Source of the DNA: Schistocephalus solidus
Taxonomy: Eukaryota; Platyhelminthes; Cestoda; Diphyllobothriidea; Diphyllobothriidae
Length of the DNA stretch: 64,000 bases
Direction: 5' to 3'
Assembly: GCA_017591395.1 (NCBI GenBank)
Contig: WEDG01003260.1
Coordinates: forward strand, 62,001-126,000
Both the position numbers and the translations under genes were made by a program. Every line of letters starts with the position of its first letter. Position 1 is the first letter of the stretch. The notes under the pieces are model-generated. The model had not been told where the DNA came from. It did no database searches and was given only the letters and a program-made list of their open reading frames with translations. Below, piece after piece: positions 23,050 through 33,210 of this stretch.

Positions 23050-25310
23050 ATGGATAATTCAGAATGTCCATAGCAGGTCACATCTCATCTGTCTTGCGGA
23101 TAAAGGAAACAAGTTAAGCTTTATAAGTATTATTGAATATGACAGAGTTTTAAGACCGTCCATCAATGATGTCACCCGTCCTTGCACCTGCTCGATGGGA
23201 TCACTATCTTTCTTCATCCAGGGCATCCATGTTGGAATTCCGTATTCCAAATGCAGTCTAACGAAAGTACTGAAGATCCGTGAAAGAAGTTCGGGAGGAA
23301 AGACTATGAAAGCGCGCCTGATCCAGTGCAGGATGCTCGTCGCCTTTTGGACAGCTCGTTTTGAGTGTTCGGAGGGCATAAGCTAGAAGCTATCCCGATA
23401 CATAGATCTTTGGGGTACCTAGTTCTTTTAGTGGCATTGCGTTCAGACAGCCCAGGTGTTTGTGGAAGCGTCGTCTCCATGATTCAAAGCGTAAGACTAC
23501 ACATTTGGGTATATTAAACGTTAGAAGCAAATTTCTGGACCAGACAGACAATTTGTCAATGTTTTCTTGCAAATTCTGTGCGTCGTCAAAAGAGGTAAGG
23601 GTTTTTCAGATTTGTATATCATCTGCAAACATGATAGCACCATAGTCAAGATTATCAGTGCAGTCGTTAATATTAATGAGGAGCAGAAGAGGACCTAAGA
23701 CTGAACCCTGTGGAACATACCTTTCTTCTTTTACCCACTCGGATTCAATGGTGCCAACAAGTACGTTTTGCGGTCAGGAAACATTTGATCCATTTAAATA
23801 CGTTACCTTTGATGCCACATTGCGAAGTTTCATGTAACAGTCGCCGATGAGGTTTGCTATCAAGCGCATTCTTGAATTCAAAGAAAATGACATCACCTGG
23901 ACGGCTTTGGTCAATGACTTTTGTCCATTTTTCCTGTGAGTAAAGACCACTCGTAAGACATGAGTGAACAAGGCGAAAGCCATGCTGGGCAACACATCAT
24001 ATGCTCTTCTGCTCCAGATACTTAATTATATGTCTCTTAATAAGTTTTTCGATAATATTGCACAAAATGCAGGTTAAACTAATGGGACGGTAATTTTCCG
24101 ACTCCAGCTTGGACCCTCCTTTGTGGATCTGGGAGATAAAGGCAGTTTTCCATTCCCGCGGCTTTTCGCCCATGGACTTTTGGAATAGAGAGAAAGATGT
24201 TTTATTTGAGTACCCGGAAGGCACTGTAATTGGATAAAAGTAAATTAAACGAGTGCTAAATAGTATACAGTTAAGTTTGAATAGTAGGTCAGACATTGGC
24301 GATGAAAATCGACAAAAATCAGTGTGTAAAAAATAATAGAAAAAAGAGCAGACAGTGAAAAACTCCTTGGGAATTGTTATGGAAGAGGCATATCTTGATT
24401 GGGGTTTGTAGGATTTTAAGGAGATAAAAACTGTCACTCATGGGTGAAAAACATACCCGTTAGGTAGGACCGACATGCTGATGAGTGCGTATGAGGGGTC
24501 GAAACGCTCCACATCATGAGAGAAATCGGGTAACGACAGAGGCTACTTTTCAGCACCGCAGGTGTGATCCCAATGCGTATCGACTGGCAATGAGCGTAAC
24601 CGTCAAGGATGCTAGACAAGGGAAACCTTTGCAGGCATCATACATACGCATAGCATCGAACGTGGAATGGACCGTAGAGATCCTGATTTTCATTGCAGAA
24701 TTACTAGAGAAGCGACCAAGATACGTTCATTGCTGATTTCTCAGACCACCAACAGAGGAGCCCGAAACGATCGTCAACAGTCCGTGTATGGTCGACACTG
24801 TGACAGTGCTTCACAAGGGCATATGAAACAGCATTGCAGGTTGCTTCTGAGCGTTGTACGAAAGGATAATGAGAGATCCGGCAATTGAGTTAGAAAACAT
24901 CAGCATAATGCTCTCAGGGGTGCTAGTTGGCATGAGAATCGTTAATGAATCTGAGGTTTGCACAGCTCAGTATTCAGATTATAATTCTGATGATGGTTAT
25001 CGGCATTCGGAACGGAGGTGCTGTAAAACGAGCGCGCAATATGACATAGTTGACGATCATTTTACGGAGGTATGGTTTATGAAGACATCATAGTTCTAGG
25101 GGGAAACAATGCATGAAAGAAATAATTTGGAGACGGTCTTATAAATGCGTAAAGGTCCTTTCTCGATTTCATGGAGAAAGCTGCTAGGGAAGGAAGAGGA
25201 ATATCACCGAAACCGGCTCAAACAGTATATTGGCTAATTCTCGAAGGGCATGCGGATGAATTCTTTCTGGACCCGGGGACTTGGCAGGCTTTAGGCGGAG
25301 TAATTTAATC
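23050..25310 (-). mobile_element. CR1-like LINE, reverse transcriptase part, split by another LINE
   Basis: The RT ORF begins at about 25300 with KLLRLKPAKSPGPERIHPHA and LRELANILFEPVSV. It is interrupted at 25203 and resumes at 24181 with FQKSMGEKPREWKTAFISQIH, then SENYRPISLTCILCNIIEKLIK. After frameshifts come FADD (23618-23629), a PSEHSKRAVQKATSILHWIR block and the thumb FVRLHLEYGIPTWMPW, ending near 23060 at SARQMRCDLLWTF. The last C-terminal part is missing. Orientation and design match the CR1-like copies at 17.7 and 26.2 kb, but divergence is higher. Confidence 0.85.
24188..25197 (-). mobile_element. 5'-truncated LINE 3' end inserted into the CR1-like element
   Basis: A 1,010-base block separates two halves of one RT frame: ...FEPVSV(I) at 25205 and FQKSM... 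at 24181. Both edges carry the six bases GGAATA (24182-24187 and 25198-25203; TATTCC on the minus strand), as expected for a target-site duplication. Read leftward the insert starts with TTCCCTAGCAGCTTTCTCCATG, which matches the end of the ORF in the 11818-13295 LINE (SSSFPVAFPM region). The rest is 3' UTR shared with 20140-21230, ending in an AAATAAAAC-type tail. It contains the CTCCTT...AAGGAG pair (24363-24368 and 24418-24423). Confidence 0.85.
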
Positions 25311-25565
25311 CTTACCAATGTGGGTCAGAAGTAAATATTATATTCGATATACCTATAATGAAAAGTGACATCACTTCACCATCGCCTCGATATACGTTTG
25401 GTACTAGGGAAGTAAACGGTATTGTTTTCCTGTCATGTCTCCTTGAGTCCGCTTTGATTAATTGCCACGAAGTCTGATGATCCTACGGGTATTTCCGTAA
25501 AAGACTGTTAATATATTATAAATTATTCTCAGCTTGTGTTCCATTGCTAAAATATGTAATTTGTT

Positions 25566-25650
25566 CGCTGGACCGTGCATTGCTGAGGCAGTCGGTAGCA
25601 CGGTGGTTTCGTTGCCTGAGGTCATGGGTTTGAATCCTGTTGATGAGGGT
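25566..25650 (+). repeat. tRNA-like sequence, probable SINE remnant
   Basis: GTCGGTAGCACGGTGG (A-box-like), a TTTCGTT loop and a B box GGGTTTGAATCCTG are spaced as in a tRNA, followed by a T run that could end Pol III transcription. Acceptor-stem pairing is poor, so I read it as tRNA-derived rather than a tRNA gene. Confidence 0.5.
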
Positions 25651-25739
25651 TTTTAAACACGTTCTTCATGACTGAATGTCTCATTGCTGGTAGTTTCCTT
25701 ATTTTTCAATTTTCTCTAGAATATTGCTTGATATTTTCA

Positions 25740-25970
25740 GAAAATTTAATATATATAATCAGTATCAGTATCAGGATATTTGAGGGAGTTTCACCTTTGC
25801 ATTCCCTATTTGTACATGCGAGTTGAGGTATCAAAAATCGTATCTCGATATGTTGGTGGGGCCAAAATAGTGGAACATAGTTAAAAAAGAGCGAACAGTG
25901 ACGAAAAACTCCGGTGATATTCAGGAGAAAAAAACTGTCGCCCTTGGGGGGGGGGTCCAATGGGGAGCAT
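25740..25970 (-). mobile_element. LINE 3' end fragment
   Basis: Read leftward it has CTCCTGAATATCACCGGAG followed by GTTTTTCGTCACTGTTCGCTC, the same stem-plus-word found in the 3' UTRs at 1855-1900 and 24360-24425. It ends with a short (TGATAC) repeat and TATATATA. No ORF remains. Confidence 0.5.
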
Positions 25971-26229
25971 TGCGGAGGTCACATGAATCAGCCAGATGTT
26001 CCCTTGCTGATTGCAGAGTCCGTTGAGGGATTTCAAAGGCGGAAATATATGCCCAGATCATCCTTGGTCCATTGTGGCTCGAACCAAGGGAGGTCGTTCA
26101 TACACCTCATGGACGACGGCCGCTCATTCCAGCTGATGCGAAAACTCACTGTGTCACCAAGGTGTGCAAATAATTAAGCAGTGAAGACCTCGAGGACCCC
26201 AGCATGGGAATAATGGGAGTGCAAGACCT

Positions 26230-29200
26230 CAAACAAAAATAACAAACTTATTTGCTGACGTCACTCTTGCAGCTTTCAGTTCGTGTTGTAGCTCGCACCA
26301 TTATATCGATCTAGCTTTCACTTAAAAACCTCCAAGGAGTCCGACATAACAACATCCAGAGGAAGGTTATTCCCAGCTTCGACTACTCTTTTGGAGAAGA
26401 TGTACTTCCGAGTTTCTAGCCTTGCTCCATTCACACGTAATTTGAGAGGATGACCTCTCAAGTTCATTGTGCTTGCTAACTCGAATAAATCGCCTGGGAC
26501 GAGACAACAGTCCTGGACACGTAGTATGCGGAATGTTAGTATCAGGTCCCCCCGAAGTTCTCTATAGTGCAAGGGAAAGAGATTGAGACTCGACAGCCGT
26601 GTTTCATAAGGCTGTGAGCCATGTCCAAGGACAATTTTTGTTGCTCCTCTTTGGACCTTTTAGAGGATGTTGATATCCGTCGCCGCCCAGGGTCTCCAAG
26701 CTTGGATAGTGGACTCCAACTGTGGCCATACGAATGTTCCGAAGACTTCAGCGAAGCAGTCGGTAGTGAAGGCTGCAAAAGCTCGTTTAACGAGGTACAA
26801 AATCGACATGGCTGACTTCGCTTCTTTTGCGCAATGTAGAGAGGGTTTAAGCGAGGGTATGATCCAGACTCCTAGGTTCTTTTGGGTATCCACTTCTTTC
26901 AATGGAATGCCATTCAAACTGTTAACCGTACGGTTCGAAGGATTGCTTTTCCCGACTCGTATGATGTTGCGATTGCTCTCATTAAATGGCTAGAGCCAGT
27001 CATTTGACCATTTTTGGAGTCGATTTTTGTTTGCCTGCAAGTCCTCTTCGTCAGCTGCAGTTTGAATGACGCGCCAAAGTTTTAGATCATCGGCAAACAT
27101 GGTAATATCGCAGTCCAGTTCGTTGGCCAAATCGTTGATGTAGACAATGAACAAAATAGGGCCGAGAACAGAGCCTTGGGGAACACCACTCTCAATCTCA
27201 ACCTTGGTCGACTGTTTGTCGCTGATATGAACAGTTTGTGAGCGACCAGTTAAGAAGTTTTCTATCCATGTCAGAAGTCTACCTCTTACGCCTATGTGGT
27301 TAAGTTTATAAAGAAGGCGGTGGTGCGGCACACTATCAAAAGCCTTTTTGAAGTCGATATAGACTGCCTGCACCGTATTTACTCTATCGACCGCTTCAGT
27401 CCAACGTTCTAAACCGTAGAGCAAATTTGTGACGCAGGATTTACCTCTACGGAAACCGTGCTGGACCTCGGATAGCAGATTTTTATGTTCTAGGAACTGC
27501 GTAATTTGTTGCTTAATTATTTTTTCTATGATTTTGCAGCAAACTGAAGTTAGGCTGACCAGTCGATAATTGTTTGTAGAGACCCGGCTTCCACCCTTAA
27601 AAAGCGGCGTAATCCATGTGGATTTCCAGTCGGCTGGTAGACTTCCAGTCTGGAAGGATGTTTTGAAAAGCGTAGAGAGTGGTTTTGCCAACTCTCATGG
27701 GAGCTCTTTTAACAGCTTTGCAGGTACTTCATCTGGACCCCAAAAGTATTTTGAGGACATTAGTCTCGGTGGAATGAACAGTCTCGACTATTGTATCCAC
27801 TTCGAAGCCATCAGTAAGGTAATCGTATCTCGTTTCCTTTGTGAAAACATACTGGAAAAATTCCGAAAGATGATCAGCCTTCGCACCGTCTTCAGTAAGG
27901 TCTATGCCCTCGGCGGTCCTCTGCAGGGGTATCGGATACTTGTTCCGTGTATTCTACCTTATGTAACCGTTAAACAGTTTCTGGTTCACGGTGGCCCGGT
28001 TCAGCAGGTCCACTTCAAAAGCCTGTCCTGTTCTTACAATAAGGCCCTTGACCCGATTTCTCTGCATTTTTTACGCATTTAGAGATGCAGGAGATCCGTC
28101 CGCAAACAATTTTTTCAAAAATCTCCACTTTTTGTTAACTTTAATTTTTAAAGCCTGCGTAAGCCATCGTGGTTTGTTGGTTAACCTTTTTCTCCAAATC
28201 GGACAGTGATTTTCGATGAGCCTGTGCAGCATGTCGCAGAACGTTTCACAGTCCTCGGTTATGTTTCCAAAGAATAAAGGTTCCCACTGAGTGCGCATGA
28301 GTTTGGCCCTCATTTCACCGAAATCGCTTTGCCATATATTCCTTCTGATTGTCGTGGGTCTTGCTGGTTTAGAAAATAGTGAATACTCCCATCGCAGTAC
28401 CACGTGGTCACTTTTACCTAGCGGCGGTAGACATGACACTTCGTTGATGCTATCCTGCAACTTCGTGAGAACTAGGTCCAGGCAATTTGCCTGTTGTCCT
28501 TCGCACACCCTTGTTGGAAAAGTGACGTGCTGTGTGAGAAGTACTTGTAGCGTCGTGCTCAGAAGACAACCGCCAAAAGCTAGATCAGAACTACGTGCGC
28601 AGGTCGAGCTTCAGTCGATCTGAGGCGCATTGAGGTCACTAATGATCAGGATATCCAATCGTGTAGTAATCTTTTCAAGCTCCTCTAGCAGGTAAGCATC
28701 GGCGACTCTGTCTCTTCTCGGTCGGTGGTAGACTGTCAGGACAGCTAGACTTGATGTACCTGGCACTTTTATGGCTAGCCATATCGCCTCGGAAGTACAC
28801 GCGAGTTTATAAGTTTTGTCTAAAACTGTAAGTTCGCTATTCAAATATGTAAGTACGCTGCCTCCTTGACGCTCTTTCCTGTCTTTTCTAAAAAGTTGGT
28901 AGCCAGCCATAGTTAACTCCCGGTTGTCCACGTGTTGGGACAACCAAGTTTCTGTTACGAAAATTATATCTGGAGATAGATCGCAGACATGAATCTAAAG
29001 CTCGTCGAGCTTCGATAATATACTCTGTGCATTGGTGTACAGGAATGTTAGTTTTCGGTTTGCTCGGAAAAGTGCTAACAGTCAGGTGCGAGCCCCTGTT
29101 TACTGGGCCAACTGCGTGGTAATCCTGAAACAGGCCTCTCCAGGGGGAAAACAATGGAGGATGGATCACTTGGTTGTTGTAAATAACAAAATTTGTTTCC

Positions 29201-30170
29201 CCCTCGCTGGGCCGCCGTCTTAGTTCGATGGCAAGTTGATGGCGTTCGTTCCGCTCCGCAGGTGAGAAGTCATGTTGAAAAAAAGCACTGCAGGGTTTGA
29301 GTTTTTTAACTTAAAGCGCCTAGACAGAATGAGACTGTCTTCCTGGCTTCTGGTCAAGTTAACTTTTAGAGGCCTAGGACGTGTTGATTCAGATTGGCTT
29401 TCGGGTCGTTTTCCAAGGCGGAAGGCTTTTTCCAGTTCAATCGACGTATAAGGTTCCAGTATATTGTTCAGGAGTTCATGAAAGCGGTTCATTTCTTCTG
29501 AATATCGGTCTACGGGAGTCATAGCTGTTGATTCAGGTAGTCCCTGTATTATACAACGTTTTTTCTGCCCTTGGCATTTTTTGTACCTACGACGCTGTCT
29601 TCCACTATCGGGTGGGAAGGTTTCACGTTGCGCACTGGTGATGATGGAGTGGATGCTGAGTTGATACGTTTTGGTTTTGATCCGGTTTTTTGGTTTCGGC
29701 GAAATTCATGGGTTCAACGATTTTGAAGCGTAAGTGGAAGTTTCGGTTGGGGAATCTTAGTATTTCCTGTGAAGGACAAGGCAATGGTCAAAGCCCCATA
29801 TTCGAGCTTTTTTGACGAATCTCTCGAAGTCGGTTGTCCATTGGCTTTTTCCTTCTTGGTGTCAACTTTGCGTTTTGGACGTTTTTTGTTTTAAGCGGAC
29901 TGTTTTTGTTCTGCGCCATTGGTACTTTTTGTTCGGTAGCTATAGCAGCTGTCGAAGTTGTTTTGGGATACCTTTTGATCGAGTATCAATGGTTTTGCTC
30001 CTGGTAAGTCACTCAATGGACTCCTGAGTGGCATCTTTTGCTTTAGAGGTGCCTTTAAGCGCAGATTTTATTTGCCTTATCTCATCCTCGATCTGGGTTA
30101 GCTTCATGGACATTTTCTGACAGCCTCTACAAATGGCAGTGTCGTTAATAGCGTGCATATTAATTTGAGA
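26230..30170 (-). mobile_element. Nearly full-length CR1-like LINE with ORF1 and ORF2 remnants
   Basis: Read leftward. ORF1 starts near 30165 with a CRGCQKM cysteine pair and a coiled-coil-like KLTQIEDEIRQIKSALKG, and ends near 29220 with LEKAFRLGKR and ILSRRFKLKNS blocks. ORF2 has an endonuclease (28950-28340: LTMAGYQLFRKDR, ILIISDLNAPQID, PLGKSDHVVLRW) and an RT (27691-26990, one open frame of 233 residues) with LPADWKSTWITPLFKGG, DFKKAFDSVPHHRL, SGVPQGSVLGPILF and FADD at 27086-27097. The thumb and C-terminus follow ([15 protein letters not shown]), ending near 26230. It is the best-kept CR1-like copy here, yet ORF1 and the endonuclease are shifted several times. Confidence 0.9.
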
Positions 30171-30189
30171 GAGCGCCAGCCGCCGTGAT

Positions 30190-30262
30190 GAGGTTTTCGA
30201 GTGGTTAGCGAGCTCCGCTATCGCGTTGGTGTTCGCGGGTTCAATCCCAGCTTGTGGCATGA
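30190..30262 (+). repeat. tRNA-like sequence next to the LINE 5' end
   Basis: TCGAGTGGTTAGCGAG is A-box-like and GCGGGTTCAATCCCAG is a good B box about 45 bases later. The ends do not form an acceptor stem. It sits only some 20 bases from the presumed ORF1 start of the CR1-like LINE (which reads the other way), so it could be an inserted SINE fragment or part of the LINE 5' region. Confidence 0.5.
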
Positions 30263-31807
30263 CTTTGTAAACTTTTGTGTGATGACTTAAGAATTAACGC
30301 TTGGCTAGGTGTAAGTTTAAACTACCAGCGGTTTTACACGAGCAGTATATAAATTATATACTCCGCCTTTTTTGCAAATTAAAGAAATCCCTCGAATGTT
30401 CTTAACTACGTCTGCTAGTAGAAAGTGGTTAAAAGTATTTGTTATAACGAGTTACTCAATATAAATTTCACAAGCAGCTAGACAGAATATGGATAATGAA
30501 CGACTCAGCCTGTTTTGTAGATATTCTCAGAAAGTATGACGAGCAGTTAGAGCCTGGATTGGACTGGTAGGTTGTGTAGGCCAAGCCAAGATTTCCGGCA
30601 GGTTGCTCTATTTGGAGAACTGTCCTAGTCCTCAATAACCCCGAAGAGCCGTTAGAGAATGGATTGGACTGGCAGGTTGTGAGGCCAAGATTTCCGACAG
30701 TCCTCCATTTTTGAACTCTCCTGGTCAAACTGTGAGGGTATTGAAGGCAACTGGGCGGAAGATTCAATTAATTGATTCAATAATTGAACCAATTAATGTC
30801 TGTGGACTGTTTGTTTCAGTGCTAAAACTCGATTAAAATCAATCTTCTTGCTGCTAGAAAATTCAAACCGCGCGGCACCCATTCCGTTTGTTTTGTTCCC
30901 AGGTATGAAGTTAAGGATAAACGACAGAGCCTTTTGTAGTCCTCGAAGCAAATCTCGAAGAAATGCTGTCTTATAGAAAGTCATTTTGGGAGATACTTCA
31001 CAAGTGCGAATTGAAAGGATTAAGCGTTCAATCTGCTCCTGGTTGATTTGGTAGTACAGGGAGTACCTATGGCGAAGATGACAGAGACGGTGAAGTTATA
31101 TATAACCAGGAAAGATTCAGAAAGGTCAGCTGAAGGTGATGGTATCGTTTGTGCAAACTGGAATATTGACGTCTGAGGTTTGCAACAGCGTCCATTCGAT
31201 CAAAAGTTCAAAAAAGGTGAAGATCCATAGAGGTCAAAAATTTGAATTGAAATTCGTGTGTTTCTTTAGTTTCTTTTTTAACGCTATCGTATGTGGTTCG
31301 AATGTCTTATTTTATCATAGAGTAGACGTCAGTGCTTCTCTCTTACGTTATCGATAGCTGCAGTTCATCCTGCGTATGCTGTCTCGATGCAAACATTTTC
31401 AGTTTTTGGGCACCTGGCCGTTCTTCTGCTTTTATTGTTGGGAAAATTTAAAGAAATATTTACAAATTACGGACACCAGAAAGCTCGATGATTAGATCGT
31501 AATTTTGCCATCTGGTCTTAAAATGAACTCTAACGCTGACGGTTGAATCGAATCCTCCTTGCTCGTTCTTAGGCTTTGACCGGTGAGTCGATAGACATAC
31601 CGAAGTATAGCAAGCTCTTTGGCACGCAGTACTTAGTGATGATACTGTTAGCGAATCTCTACACAATAAAAATATTTATTGCCTTATTTCTATTAACGCT
31701 TAGCACGTTAGATTCTTAGGAATCCATGCATATAAAAGAAAACATTTAAGAGTGGTTGCATTGTATCTTTCATACGCAGTTTTTCTAGTCTGGAAGATGG
31801 CTGTAGA

Positions 31808-31891
31808 ATAGTTCAGGGTTTCATCTTATCTCCTCACCTTTTTGATTCATGAATCACAAAAGTTGAGAAGATAAAACGGAACCCCAGAAAT
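31808..31891. repeat. Imperfect 84 bp palindrome (42 bp arms)
   Basis: Arms 31808-31849 and 31850-31891 are reverse complements over most of their length with no loop. The central GATTCATGAATC is perfect and the outer arms match at roughly three of four positions with one indel. It could be a small foldback transposon or an encoded hairpin RNA. Confidence 0.75.
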
Positions 31892-32230
31892 CAGACCGTC
31901 GATTTGCAATGCGACGGCCTGAGATCGCTCGAACTCTCTGCGTGTTAGATATACTCTTTATGTGCGTCGTTAAGTGCCAAGATATGGCTTCCTTCCTGAA
32001 AGATTGCTTCAGCATGGTCTTAATCTTCTGTTTATCAGTGCGGAGCCAGTTCTGCTCTTTGGTCTGTTTCTAACCTCGCCCCTCGTAAACGTCCAAAAGT
32101 CTTATTTAAAGCATCATATTCTTATTTGTTTAGTTATTTCTTGAATTTTATTCCGCAGTATAGCGCCTTACATACATAAATTTGCATTGCCGCTTTGCCG
32201 ATATTTTGTAAATGAAGCACTGACTCCTTC

Positions 32231-32253
32231 TTTCATGCATCGGGTGCATGAAA
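32231..32253. repeat. Perfect 9 bp hairpin
   Basis: TTTCATGCA and TGCATGAAA pair perfectly around a 5-base loop. It is short and may be chance. Confidence 0.6.
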
Positions 32254-33194
32254 AATGCCTTTTCCAGCCCAGGGATGTGTGAATCGTCTATACGGCTTTA
32301 GTCGCGCACTTCCTGAACTGACTTCAATGGGCATAAAATGCTTTCTGTTTGCGAAAGCCAATAAGATTGAATTGCCGTTGTCTTCTTAAAAAAACATTCT
32401 TTTCCCTCAGCTCGATCGCCGTTGTTTTTGATTCTTAATTCCAACGATCCATTGTGTACTCCTATAATCAGTTTTCGGTTTTTAACTATTCGAGCACTTT
32501 GAGGAATTTTACTGTCTTTCTTGAAACACGTCATTTTTCAAAATAGTAGAATGTGGTAAATTTGGCCGTGAGCCTCAGCTCTCCTATATAAATGTAGAAA
32601 ATTATTTTTCTCTTAACTGATCCGACCCTTTTGAAGAACGTTCTCAATCTAGAAGCAAGTTTTGGTGTGAGACGCAAAATAATTTGCTTTTGAACTATTT
32701 TTTTACAAAATCTTATTGAGACTTTCGTCTTTTTGGTTATTCAGCCTTAAAACTTTGAAATTTCCTTGAAAGCTCGTTACAATAATTTTTCCTTCACTTA
32801 TGTCTTGAATTTAGATCTAGGATCGTTATCTTCAATTCGATTTATGGATGTTGATGCTACAGAAAATTAGGCCTCAGTCGGGCGTAATACGATCTAGTCT
32901 TTTTTGGTCAGCTAACTTTCACCTACGTTTATACCCCAGAGACATCCACCGATCACTAGTCCCTCATAACAATGCCTTACGCACACAGAAAATTCGCAAT
33001 TAGCACGCAGTATAGTTATTTAAACTTAGTGGTCATGAAGGTACTGTTTCGTATCTCAATGAAGTTATACAACTCCCTTCCTGGCTTTTGTGTGTTATTC
33101 TCCTTTCAAACACGAATCTGGGCCTCGAATATTTGCTGTTATTCGCGTTGGGGTTGTGTATCATCTAGTTAATTAACCTTCACCCCCTTCTTCT

Positions 33195-33210
33195 TTGCGT
33201 TTCCAGTTCA
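33195..33210 (+). promoter_or_regulatory. Splice acceptor just before the TTC4 start codon
   Basis: A pyrimidine-rich run ending TTTCCAG lies four bases before the ATG. It may be the 3' end of a 5' UTR intron, or a spliced-leader acceptor, since trans-splicing very close to the start codon is known in flatworms. No matching upstream exon was recognised. Confidence 0.5.

Larger units (their letters stand above)
30263..33190. other. No gene recognised; presumed TTC4 promoter side
   Basis: AT-rich spacer between the LINE and TTC4. It contains a long imperfect palindrome (31808-31891) and a small perfect hairpin (32231-32253), listed separately. A short direct repeat is visible near 30550-30690 (GGATTGGACTGG...GGTTGTG twice). 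Confidence 0.4.

Noticed and set aside
30190..30262. A functional tRNA gene
   Set aside because: No acceptor stem and no clear anticodon stem, only the Pol III boxes.
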